Assembly: GCF_040267685.1 (NCBI RefSeq)
Contig: NZ_CP158367.1
Span: forward strand, 1,612,001 to 1,676,000
Origin: Proteinivorax tanatarense
GTDB taxonomy: Bacteria > Bacillota > Proteinivoracia > Proteinivoracales > Proteinivoracaceae
DNA length: 64,000 nucleotides
Direction: 5' to 3'
Below the pieces are notes generated by a model. It made no database searches. It was not told where the DNA came from and saw nothing but the letters and a program-made list of their open reading frames with translations. Position 1 is the stretch's first letter, and every line of letters begins with the position of its first letter. A program made the translations under genes and the position numbers. Positions 26,504-34,298 of the stretch are shown here, piece after piece.

Positions 26504-27184
26504 TTAAAATCCTCTTTTAAAGACACTTTCAAAACTTTCGGCATATCTCATACCTGCTTGACCACCCCTATACGCTGCAAGCCCCTTTAGTGCTTCGTCA
26601 CTCCGAGGGTGTGGAAAAGGTCTCATAACCCCTCTATATTGGGCTAAGGCTTTAATCTTTTTATTAATAGCTTCTTCTCCTACTTCAATAAAAGTATTAG
26701 GAGAAAACTGCCCCATGCTTTTATTAAGTGCCCATTCTGTAGCCGAAGGAACTTCCATATATAGTAGTTCTTTAAGGGGTGTTATTTCTGGGTTGCGCTG
26801 AAACAACCTTACTGCGGCCTGGCAGGCTATCGATGTATGAAGATGATCATTATTTAAGTCAGCTGGATGGTGGGTAAATACCACCTCTGCTTGGGTTTCT
26901 TCTATAGCCTTTTCAATAAACTGTACTAGTTTTAGATGTGGTTCGGTATTGAACTCTATATTAGGAAAACCACCTTTGAAAACTTTATTAACACCAATTG
27001 TATCCATTGAACTATTTACATCATCATTTAGCTCTTCGGATGTTGGTTTATTATTTCTTGCATTTACTTCACCCGAGAGAATACAAACATTGACCGTATG
27101 CCCCTCTTTAGCTAGTTTATACATTGTTGCACCTGCACCTAGTACTTCATCATCTGGATGCGCTACTACTACCAAGTAATTCAT
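26504..27184 (-). CDS. PIG-L family N-deacetylase
   Basis: A 226-residue zinc-dependent deacetylase of the PIG-L/LmbE family. The zinc motif is A-H-P-D-D-E at residues 7-12, the second ligand region is T-H-H-P-A-D-L-N-N-D-H, and the Rossmann-like core is complete. I take the ATG at 27184, which follows GGAGGA by six bases; a longer frame to 27223 has no such site. It would remove an N-acetyl group from an amino sugar, giving the free amine for the formyltransferase encoded next. It is the last gene before the repeat region. Confidence 0.93.
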   Translation of the reverse strand: MNYLVVVAHPDDEVLGAGATMYKLAKEGHTVNVCILSGEVNARNNKPTSEELNDDVNSSMDTIGVNKVFKGGFPNIEFNTEPHLKLVQFIEKAIEETQAEVVFTHHPADLNNDHLHTSIACQAAVRLFQRNPEITPLKELLYMEVPSATEWALNKSMGQFSPNTFIEVGEEAINKKIKALAQYRGVMRPFPHPRSDEALKGLAAYRGGQAGMRYAESFESVFKRGF

Positions 27185-27240
27185 TATTATTCCTCCGATC
27201 ATTTGAACAGTGTATGTTGTCATACATATTTTTTCTACTT

Positions 27241-27785
27241 ATTCCAACTCGATAGTCACGTCGTAAACATTGACAAATTTTTAGACCCCTGAAAATACGG
27301 GCTTTTGCCCATTTTTTTATCCCTTGTTCATAGTAATAAACGTGATTTAAAAGTAGGGATAAAACCATACATGTAGTATGTGGGGTGACACTGCAACTAC
27401 TACATCTTGTGGTTTATTCCAACTCAATAGTCACGTCGTAAACATGGACAAATTTCTAGACCCCTGAAAATACGGGCTTTTGCCCATTTTTTTTATCCCT
27501 TGTTCATAGTAATAAACGTGATTTAAAAGTAGGGATAAAACCATACATGTAGTATGTGGTGTGACACTGCAACTACTACATCTTGTGGTTTATTGAAACT
27601 CGATAGTCACGTCGCATACCCTATTCAAGAAAATAGACCCCTGGTATCATTGACTTCAAACCACTTTTTATCCTTTCCTGTTCACCCTTTAGGTGATGTG
27701 TAAAAAGGGGTAAAGCCATATATGTTGTGGTTTTCATTTTTCTCAACTACTACATGTTGTGGTTTATTGAAAGTCACTGCTCAGT
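27241..27785. repeat. 175-bp tandem repeat, three copies plus a fragment
   Basis: Units start at 27241, 27416 and 27592 and a fourth begins at 27766 and fades after about 20 bases. Units 1 and 2 are nearly identical; unit 3 has drifted but keeps the start (CTCGATAGTCACGTCG), the GACCCCTG box and the end (AACTACTACATSTTGTGG). Each unit can fold: TTTTATCCC pairs with GGGATAAAA 40 bases later, and GGGCTTTTGCCC is a small hairpin. No coding frame crosses the units. The array lies inside the polysaccharide operon between the PIG-L gene and the four-helix-bundle gene. Function unknown. Confidence 0.85.
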
Positions 27786-27815
27786 TCGGTGTTTCCATTC
27801 AATATTTTATTTGGT

Positions 27816-27868
27816 AGCTAGCAGCTAGTAACTAGTAACTAGTAACTAGTTACTAGTTACTAGTGGCT
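27816..27868. repeat. TAGTAAC/TAGTTAC heptamer array, left side
   Basis: About seven heptamers of the form CTAGTAA or CTAGTTA in a row; the array switches orientation in the middle, so it is also a large palindrome. It ends eight bases before the stop codon of the four-helix-bundle gene. Confidence 0.85.
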
Positions 27869-27875
27869 AGGTCCC

Positions 27876-28226
27876 CTACAGCCTTCCAATCAGTCCATTC
27901 AACATCTTACCCACTTCATCAGCTAGATTTAAAAGATCTTCGTATTGGTCTGCCTCTATATACTTAAGATCTTTCGCCAAAAGCAACTGATAGGTTAATT
28001 CAGCTAAAGAACCTCTAGACATTAACAAAAACCTTCGGTAATCTTTGTTTGAACCTCTTGCTTTTCCCTCAGATATGTTACTGGGCACAGAAACTGCAGC
28101 CCTTCTCATCTGAGAAGTTAAGCCAAACTGCTCTTCTTTGGGAAACTCTTTGGTTATTGCATAAACCTTCAATACTAATTTATGAGATTTTTGATGTACT
28201 TGTAATTTGCTTACGTCAGTGTACAT
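27876..28226 (-). CDS. Four-helix-bundle protein (S23/IVP family)
   Basis: A 116-residue protein of the four-helix-bundle family first seen in 23S rRNA intervening sequences (TIGR02436) and related to the Avd protein of diversity-generating retroelements. The signatures are K-L-x-V-H-Q-K-S-H-K-L-V, F-P-x-E-E-Q-F-G-L-T-S-Q-M-R-R-A-A-V-S-V-P-S-N-I-S-E-G and R-R-F-L-L-M-S-R-G-S-L-A-E-L-T-Y-Q-L. No reverse transcriptase or variable repeat pair is in the window, so this is not a retroelement. Arrays of the same heptamer stand at both its sides, which suggests the gene and arrays moved in together. Confidence 0.93.
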   Translation of the reverse strand: MYTDVSKLQVHQKSHKLVLKVYAITKEFPKEEQFGLTSQMRRAAVSVPSNISEGKARGSNKDYRRFLLMSRGSLAELTYQLLLAKDLKYIEADQYEDLLNLADEVGKMLNGLIGRL

Positions 28227-28238
28227 GGATTTAACCCC

Positions 28239-28353
28239 CAGTGCTTAGTTGTTAGTTGTTAGTTGCTAGTGGTTAGTTGCTAGTCTAGATACTAGTTACT
28301 AGTTACTAGTTACTAGTTACTAGTTACTAGATACTAGATACTAGTTACTAGTA
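28239..28353. repeat. TAGTTAC heptamer array, right side
   Basis: A 115-base array, degenerate at first (TTAGTTG, CTAGTGG) and then near-perfect (CTAGTTA, five in a row, then CTAGATA variants), lying upstream of the four-helix-bundle gene. It shares its unit with the left array at 27816-27868. No coding frame. Confidence 0.88.
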
Positions 28354-28390
28354 ACTAAATCCTTAGCTACTGTTAAACAATCGTTCACCG

Positions 28391-30256
28391 CTACCCAGTC
28401 TGGCGATACGTCGGCACCAGTTTCTTCATTGCTTCTATTGTTGATAGATCTTCCCCTTTTTCCACCAATTTTTCTAGGTACTTTAGGCTTTCCAGTACTT
28501 CTTTTGGGTTGTCTACTAGGGGTTTGCCTACGAATATTTTTTCGTGGTGGGTGCCTTTTAGGCCTTCTTCTGCCATTAGCAGTTCTTCGTATAGTTTTTC
28601 TCCCGGTCTTAGGCCGGTGAATTGGATTTCTATGTCTTTATCTGGCTCTAGACCTGATAGTTTAATTAGGTCTTGTGCTAAGTCGGTTATTTTTACTGGC
28701 TCTCCCATGTCTAGGACAAAGATTTCTCCACCTTCTGCCATTGAGCCTGCTTGGATTACTAGCTGCACTGCTTCTGGTATGGTCATGAAGAATCTTGTTA
28801 TTTCTGGGTGAGTTACTGTTAGGGGGCCGCCTTGTGCTATTTGATTTTTAAATAGCGGTATTACGCTGCCGTTACTTCCTAGTACGTTTCCAAATCTTAC
28901 AGCTACAAAGTCAGTTTCGCTTTGTTTGTCCATAGATTGGATGATCTTTTCTGCTAAGCGTTTTGTGGCTCCCATTATGTTTGTCGGGTTTACTGCTTTG
29001 TCGGTGGATATAAGCACAAATCGCTTGACATTGTGCTTATCGGCCATCTGCGCTGTGTTTAGCGTGCCAAATACGTTGTTTTTTACTGCCTCTAAAGGAC
29101 TTTTTTCCATTAAAGGTACGTGCTTGTGGGCCGCTGCGTGAAATACAACGCTTGGCTTGTATGTTTCAAAGATTTCATCCATTCTAGAAACTTCTCTTAC
29201 TGAGGCGATTATTGCCTCAAGATCGATGGCTTGGCCGTATTTTCGAATTAGCTCTTGTTGAATCTCATAAGCGTTGTTTTCATAATTATCGACAATGACA
29301 AGTTTTGTGGGGTTATATTTTAGAACTTGACGGCAAAGCTCTGAGCCTATGGAGCCTCCTCCTCCTGTGATTAAAACTGTTTTGTTTTCTATGTATTGGG
29401 TGATATCGCCTAAGTTAACTTCTACCGGTTCACGTCCCAAAAGATCTTCTATTTGCACATCTCGAATTTGTTTGATGTCGATTTTCCCATCGATTAATTC
29501 GTACATGCCTGGAAGTGTCTTAACTTTGCAGTTGGTTTGTTTACATATATTTAAAATTTGCCGTGTTTCTCTGCGGCTTACCGATGGCATTGCTATTATT
29601 ATTTCATCAACTTTGTATTCTTTAGCAGCTTTTATGATGTTTTCCCTTCCACCTACTATAGGTACTCCGTGCATCCTTCTATGGTGCTTACAGTAATCAT
29701 CGTCTATTACGGCAACAGGATATTTATATGTATCTGGCGCTTGAAACATTTCCTTTATAATTATCTGACCTGCTTGGCCTCCTCCAATTATCATCACACG
29801 GCTACGACAATTTTTACTATTCATTACCCCCATCTTTGCTCGCCTTAGAACTCTATATGCTAAACGACTTCCTCCTACAGATAGTAAATTATAAGAATAA
29901 AAAGCAAAAAACATTCGAACATGGTCACCGGGTCCAATAATGGTATGCCCGATAAAAATGATCATTGTTCCTATAGTTACGCCTTTAACTATGAGCATGA
30001 GCTCTTCTATGCTGGCGTACCGCCAAAGGGATGAATAAAGTCTATAATAACTAAAAGATAACAACATACATACTGTAGTTATAAATGCAAATAGCAGGTA
30101 TCTATCATATATAACTAAAGGGTTTGCTTTATATGTGGTGAATATTGAAATCGAAAGAGCTATGTTAATTAAAATAGTATCTGAAAAAAACAAAACTGTC
30201 TTTCTAAACTTAGCAGTTAGATTATTAAGTAAAGCTAGTGTTTTTTCGATTAGCAA
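28391..30256 (-). CDS. CapD/FlaA1-type membrane UDP-N-acetylglucosamine 4,6-dehydratase
   Basis: About 621 residues. Four hydrophobic segments (first ~150 residues) anchor it, then a CoA-binding-like domain (I-G-G-G-Q-A-G-Q-I-I), then the dehydratase with G-G-G-G-S-I-G and I-S-T-D-K-A-V-N-P-T-N-I-M-G-A-T-K-R. The Met in place of the usual catalytic Tyr (M-x-x-x-K) is normal for this long PglF/CapD type. It makes UDP-4-keto-6-deoxy-HexNAc from UDP-GlcNAc, feeding the 4-reductase at 24197. I prefer the TTG at 30256, six bases after GGAGGGG, over one at 30271 that overlaps that ribosome site. It is the first gene of the leftward operon. Confidence 0.92.
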   Translation of the reverse strand: MLIEKTLALLNNLTAKFRKTVLFFSDTILINIALSISIFTTYKANPLVIYDRYLLFAFITTVCMLLSFSYYRLYSSLWRYASIEELMLIVKGVTIGTMIIFIGHTIIGPGDHVRMFFAFYSYNLLSVGGSRLAYRVLRRAKMGVMNSKNCRSRVMIIGGGQAGQIIIKEMFQAPDTYKYPVAVIDDDYCKHHRRMHGVPIVGGRENIIKAAKEYKVDEIIIAMPSVSRRETRQILNICKQTNCKVKTLPGMYELIDGKIDIKQIRDVQIEDLLGREPVEVNLGDITQYIENKTVLITGGGGSIGSELCRQVLKYNPTKLVIVDNYENNAYEIQQELIRKYGQAIDLEAIIASVREVSRMDEIFETYKPSVVFHAAAHKHVPLMEKSPLEAVKNNVFGTLNTAQMADKHNVKRFVLISTDKAVNPTNIMGATKRLAEKIIQSMDKQSETDFVAVRFGNVLGSNGSVIPLFKNQIAQGGPLTVTHPEITRFFMTIPEAVQLVIQAGSMAEGGEIFVLDMGEPVKITDLAQDLIKLSGLEPDKDIEIQFTGLRPGEKLYEELLMAEEGLKGTHHEKIFVGKPLVDNPKEVLESLKYLEKLVEKGEDLSTIEAMKKLVPTYRQTG

Positions 30257-30449
30257 TCTTTTCCCCTCCAATCATTTCCACATTTAATAGTTTAGTATAA
30301 AATCCTTACATGGACAAGACTTTTTTTGCGACTTCTTTCGACAACTTTGTAAATTCAAACTACTGTTCTGCTTTGTTTCCTATATAATATAGCAGCGCTA
30401 ATTAACAACATATGTCACACAAGGACAAAAAAACTTCATATTAATATTT

Positions 30450-30474
30450 ATTCGACAAAAAGGCCTATTCTCCT
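30450..30474 (-). promoter_or_regulatory. Sigma-H-type promoter before the CapD operon
   Basis: On the minus strand AGGA (30474-30471) is followed after 17 bases by GAAT (30453-30450), inside TTTTTGTCGAAT. This matches the sigma-H form known from Bacillus spoVG (AGGA-N17-GAAT). The same spacing and the shared TGTCGAAT appear at 60651 and 63502. The leader to the CapD start would be about 185 bases. Confidence 0.7.
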
Positions 30475-30610
30475 TTAAGAATTGTTATACTTTGTCGTTA
30501 GTACAAGTTGCTAAGTAAGGTTATTTCTCCCTTTTTGGAGCTTGTTTTTGACAATACAAGCTCCACTAGATTTGAGCGGTAGTTAAATATTATCCATGGT
30601 AAAGCTTTCT

Positions 30611-30748
30611 TTATGATATAAATCCTACTTTTCTATTTGATTTAGCACTATTTTTAGCTATAGTTTTTTCAGCTGCTAAAATATCTTTTGCTACCAATTT
30701 TATATCTTGATTTATGGTTGTATAGTCATTATCTTTACGGGTTGCCAT
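30611..30748 (-). CDS. Candidate small protein, 45 residues, unknown
   Basis: A short frame, ATG at 30748 to TAA at 30611, coding for a lysine-rich helical peptide (M-A-T-R-K-D-N-D-Y-T and A-K-D-I-L-A-A-E-K-T-I-A-K-N). Only a weak TTGGAT stands before the ATG, and no family is recognised. The frame is better than random in composition but could be chance. It lies in the 900-base gap between the CapD promoter and the phosphoesterase gene. Confidence 0.25.
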   Translation of the reverse strand: MATRKDNDYTTINQDIKLVAKDILAAEKTIAKNSAKSNRKVGFIS

Positions 30749-30890
30749 AAATCCAACAAAAAAAATAAAAGTGTGTCTTTTTTTGTCCACCCTCCATGGT
30801 ACCTATAGCTATAACTTAAAACCAAAACCTTAGTTGATTGCAAAACATAGTTTAGCTCCCAATACCAAATATATCACGTAGTAAAAGTCG

Positions 30891-31103
30891 ATGATAGATC
30901 AAGTTATAGATTGCTTTGGGGAGGGTGTTAAAATCACCCCTATCGATAAAAATTATTTTAGAGTGCATGTAAATAGCTCAATAAATAGTATGAAGTTTTG
31001 GTTGCTTCAGTACATAACAGCGATAGACGAGATTTACCCTGAAAAACTCAATAGCATAATTGTCAAATATTTAGAAGATGCGTTGAAAAGAAATAGAAGA
31101 TAA
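30891..31103 (+). pseudogene. C-terminal remnant of a WYL-domain (YafY-type) regulator
   Basis: The 70 residues D-C-F-G-E-G-V-K-I, then F-R-V-H-V-N-S-S-I-N-S-M-K-F-W-L-L-Q-Y, then I-Y-P-E-K-L, match only the last part of WYL/YafY transcription factors (the WCX end). The helix-turn-helix and WYL core (about 230 residues) are missing, and a stop codon lies in frame just before the ATG, so this is a decayed copy. It is followed at once by an intact terminator, which presumably served the full gene. It could still be translated, but I see no ribosome site. Confidence 0.7.
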
Positions 31104-31144
31104 AAACCTTAACATCCCTTTGAAAAAGGGGTGTTAAGGTTTTT
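31102..31144 (+). terminator. Terminator of the WYL remnant
   Basis: AAAAACCTTAACATCCC (31102-31118) pairs with GGGGTGTTAAGGTTTTT (31128-31144), with one bulge, and ends in TTTTT on the plus strand. It is nearly symmetrical, so it may also act leftward. Confidence 0.85.
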
Positions 31145-31176
31145 GCTTCATCAAACTCTTTTAGAAAATTAATTGT

Positions 31177-31881
31177 TCAAAAGCTAGCATCTACCAAATC
31201 TATGATATCTTCAAAAAGTATTATAGTTTGGTCTGCCATTCTATCACAATGGAAATGTCCAAAATACCATAATTCATAATCTAATTTGTCTTCGATAAAG
31301 TCTAACCATTCTTCTGTTGACTGATCAACACCACTTTGATCAATCATTGGCAAAAACTCATCTTCTGGCACATATTTTAATGGCCCTGTATGTGAAAGCA
31401 CAAAATCTACTTTCCAGTTTGCTTGTTCTAATTTATGTTCTATAAATTCTTTGGTTCTTTCATCAGGCTGTTCTGATTCAAACCATGGCATGTTTCCCCG
31501 TATTCTATAATTTTTATCAACGCTGTAAGCACCACCTATTGCGATAACTTTATTTCCTTCAAAGTTATATATTTCACCATCGGAAGCAAATAAGATATTC
31601 GGGTATTGTTTTTCATAATAAACTAGTCCTTCATTCCACATTTTTTCATCATAACTATCAATCAAGTAAGGGCGCTCCTCATGATTGCCATGAATACAAA
31701 ATAAAGTGATGGGAAGTTTGGCTAATTTTTCTTTTAACTGGTTATCTCTCTCATTAAGATGATAGTTGATTCCCGCATCTCCTAGTATAATAATAGTGTC
31801 TGCTTTGGTAGTGCCATATTCATCGCAAAAATCTTCAATTCTAGTAAAGTCCCCATGGGTATCCCCTGTTATGTAAAACAT
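31177..31881 (-). CDS. Metallophosphoesterase
   Basis: A 234-residue calcineurin-like phosphoesterase. Motifs are G-D-T-H-G-D near residue 6, I-L-G-D-A-G (in place of the more common G-D-x-V-D-R-G), H-G-N-H-E-E, L-S-H-T-G-P and F-G-H-F-H. All metal ligands are present. The start is ATG at 31881 with GGAGGA six bases upstream; a GTG two codons earlier lies within that site. It stands alone between a remnant gene and the ATP-grasp module. Substrate unknown (protein phosphate, nucleotide or other). Confidence 0.9.
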   Translation of the reverse strand: MFYITGDTHGDFTRIEDFCDEYGTTKADTIIILGDAGINYHLNERDNQLKEKLAKLPITLFCIHGNHEERPYLIDSYDEKMWNEGLVYYEKQYPNILFASDGEIYNFEGNKVIAIGGAYSVDKNYRIRGNMPWFESEQPDERTKEFIEHKLEQANWKVDFVLSHTGPLKYVPEDEFLPMIDQSGVDQSTEEWLDFIEDKLDYELWYFGHFHCDRMADQTIILFEDIIDLVDASF

Positions 31882-31995
31882 TTTCACTCCTCCTCTTCTA
31901 TAGTTATATTTAAAAAATAGATAATAACAACAGCAGCATAGTCGTTTATAACAAAGCCAGTTTTATATATTGTGCCCCTATGTATAATTATGTAA

Positions 31996-32018
31996 AAACA
32001 CCTCTACTGGTGTAGAGA
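31996..32018 (-). terminator. Terminator after the 530-residue ATP-grasp gene
   Basis: CTCTAC (32002-32007), loop TGGT and GTAGAG (32012-32017) form a tight hairpin; on the minus strand it is followed by GTGTTTTTAC. A second hairpin without a T-run lies at 32031-32052. Confidence 0.65.
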
Positions 32019-32178
32019 TGTTGAAACGTTAAGAGCTATGATAAAAGCTCTTTTAGTTACTCAGTTTGGTATCTAAGCTGGTGTTTTATATACGCAAAAC
32101 AGAGACGAGGGTTTTCCCTTATTTTCTTCTAGGCTGTTATATCTTACGCACGTTCGTTTCGTCATTTATGCGTTATAC

Positions 32179-33771
32179 TTAGCTTCTACCTAATAATTTT
32201 CTAAAAAATTCAATCGACTTCCAAGCTCGGCTTTTAAGTACACTGTTATATTTTTTAAGTACTCTATTATATTTTTTTAATAATTTCCTGTACTCCTTCT
32301 TTAAACTAATATTTTCATATATTAACCTGTCTACCTGTTTTTCAGTTAGATTTGGTCTTATAATTTCAAAACCTAGTTTAACAGGTCTTGAGTACTTTTC
32401 GCAGGTAACATCTTGAACATTTGCTTTTCGAGGAGCAGTATCAGAAATTATCTTATCGAACTCTTCTAGGTTATTTTTCTTTCCTGATACAATAATTTGA
32501 ACACTTCCGTTTTCTATATTCTGCACAAAACCATTTAACTGAAGTGCCCCAGCTTTTTTTACTACCCAATTTCTGTAACCAACCCTTTGTACTTTTCCAC
32601 ATATGGTATACTTAAAAGCATTATAATTCAATTTAGGGGCCGATGGGATTCCCACCTCTTTTATCAAGTTATTCTCTAATGGCTTAAGTACACTTTTAAA
32701 ATCAAAATAGCTATTATTTATTTTTTTGTTATTAACTGTTTCTGGAAAATAATAATCTATAATTGCAGAAGGTACATCTTGTGCAGTTCCTGACTCTGGA
32801 AATGTATGCATGCTAATTTGAGCTTTTGAGTTAATCTCTAATACATATCCTATATCACTTTTTAAGTCTGCCACAATGTCAACAGCCCCTTGGTGTAACC
32901 CCGGCACAGCATTAATAGCATCTACAGCAAGTTTTTTAACATTTTCTGTAAGTTCCGATGTTATCTCTGTCGGCTCCCCTCCTGAAGAAACGTTACTCTT
33001 CTCTCTTAGGTTTATTCTTTCTCCTTTTTCGGGAATATACGATAAAGTTATATTTGTCTTTTTCAAATGTTTTTTTAAATCTCTATCTATTTTAATTAGT
33101 CTACCATGGGTATAAGGATTTTGCTTTCGTTTTTTATTTTTTTCGGCAATCAACTGTTTGACTGTTAATTTTCCATCTCCGCAAACAAACGCAGGCACTC
33201 TAGTAACTGCTCCAACAACTTTATCACCAATAACATATATGCGATAATCGCTTCCCTGAACATATTGCTCAACAATGATGTCCTCTACTTTTAAATTATC
33301 TGTTAATGTTGTAATAGCTTCAACAAGCTCCTCGTTGTTAGTGATATTAGTAAAAACTCCCCTTCCAGCACTACTGTCTACGGGTTTAACAACTAGTGGA
33401 TAGGGAGTGTTTTTTAATTGTTGTAGAATTGATTCTAGGCTATCATTTTTATTAAATTTATATCCCATTGGGATACAAACGTTTCCCTTTTTCAAGTATT
33501 TTTTTGTTAATGCCTTATCTAAACAGATATTAGTAGCTTCTTTAGTAACTTTGCCTCCTCGTGACACTGCAAATTCATATTTTTTTTCACCGTTACTTAT
33601 TGTGTACCTTACTCTCCTTTTTCCATCAATATAAATATTATAGAATTTCACCTTTAAACCTCTACGCCAAGCTTCTAAAGCAATCGTATACATACACAAT
33701 TTGTATCCATATGCCTCTTTAGGAATGGAATTTTCTAAATTCGGCAACCATTTTCTTTCATTATTTTCCAT
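32179..33771 (-). CDS. ATP-grasp ligase fused to an acylphosphatase domain
   Basis: A 530-residue protein. Residues 85-345 are an ATP-grasp domain of the cyanophycin-synthetase type: V-V-K-P-V-D-S-S-A-G-R-G-V at 127-139, V-E-Q-Y-V-Q-G, R-V-P-A-F-V-C-G-D-G-K-L-T-V at 191-204 and metal site L-E-I-N-S at 311-315. Residues 387-472 are an acylphosphatase with both catalytic residues: Arg400 in R-V-G-Y-R and Asn418 in F-V-Q-N. Residues 480-520 are a basic coiled coil. ATP-grasp enzymes join a carboxylate to an amine through an acyl phosphate; the attached acylphosphatase could hydrolyse that intermediate or be a binding module. It is the outermost gene of the teichoic-acid-like module. Substrate unknown. 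Confidence 0.85.
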   Translation of the reverse strand: MENNERKWLPNLENSIPKEAYGYKLCMYTIALEAWRRGLKVKFYNIYIDGKRRVRYTISNGEKKYEFAVSRGGKVTKEATNICLDKALTKKYLKKGNVCIPMGYKFNKNDSLESILQQLKNTPYPLVVKPVDSSAGRGVFTNITNNEELVEAITTLTDNLKVEDIIVEQYVQGSDYRIYVIGDKVVGAVTRVPAFVCGDGKLTVKQLIAEKNKKRKQNPYTHGRLIKIDRDLKKHLKKTNITLSYIPEKGERINLREKSNVSSGGEPTEITSELTENVKKLAVDAINAVPGLHQGAVDIVADLKSDIGYVLEINSKAQISMHTFPESGTAQDVPSAIIDYYFPETVNNKKINNSYFDFKSVLKPLENNLIKEVGIPSAPKLNYNAFKYTICGKVQRVGYRNWVVKKAGALQLNGFVQNIENGSVQIIVSGKKNNLEEFDKIISDTAPRKANVQDVTCEKYSRPVKLGFEIIRPNLTEKQVDRLIYENISLKKEYRKLLKKYNRVLKKYNSVLKSRAWKSIEFFRKLLGRS

Positions 33772-33975
33772 ATTTCACTCTCCTATACATCGTAAACTTA
33801 TTATACATTTATATTATCTAATTTAATAATTATATCATAAGTGTAAGCTTCGTTTTATATTTTTTATTCCTAAAAGACGAATGTCAATTGTTGAGCACAA
33901 AAACTTAATAAATCTATTATTGTCTTTAAATAATGATTCATGCCCAAACCAAAATTCCCTTAGTTCCACTCTTAC

Positions 33976-34009
33976 ATAAAAACTAGGACAAGTTTTACCC
34001 TCGTCCTAG
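33976..34009 (-). terminator. Terminator of the CDP-glycerol transferase genes
   Basis: CTAGGAC (33983-33989) and GTCCTAG (34003-34009) are exact complements with a 13-base loop, followed on the minus strand by TTTTTATG. The rest of the 527-base gap 33772-34298 is AT-rich and shows no gene or repeat. Confidence 0.78.
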
Positions 34010-34298
34010 AAACTTATTATATAGATATCTAGTTGTTCACAGTATAGTTCAATATTACTTGCCTGTCTTACAGCCCAACTTACTTTACATTCTACTAAAC
34101 CCTGTAGACTTTTAATTGTATCTAGATATATCAACACTTCCACTTTTAGTTGCATCAGCAGCTAATACGCTGTTCCCCTATCCTTAGCCCTGTAGTTGTA
34201 CATAATAACGTCAGAAACATTTGTTCTTTTACAGCAGCTACAGCTCCGCTTAATAAACATGTCTCTTCCTTTTAAGCAGCCGTTATAGAAAAATTATT

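Noticed and set aside
27150-27368. 72-residue open frame over the start of the PIG-L gene and the first repeat unit
   Set aside because: It overlaps the well-supported PIG-L start and repeated non-coding DNA; composition is not protein-like.
27876-28226. Four-helix-bundle protein as Avd of a diversity-generating retroelement
   Set aside because: No reverse transcriptase, template repeat or variable repeat is in the window.
27816-28353. Heptamer arrays as a possible CRISPR
   Set aside because: Units are seven bases with no spacers and no cas genes nearby.
30337-30343. TTCGACA, a Spo0A-box sequence near the CapD gene; another at 49427-49433
   Set aside because: Neither has AGGA at the proper distance, and seven-base matches are expected by chance about eight times in 64 kb of this composition.
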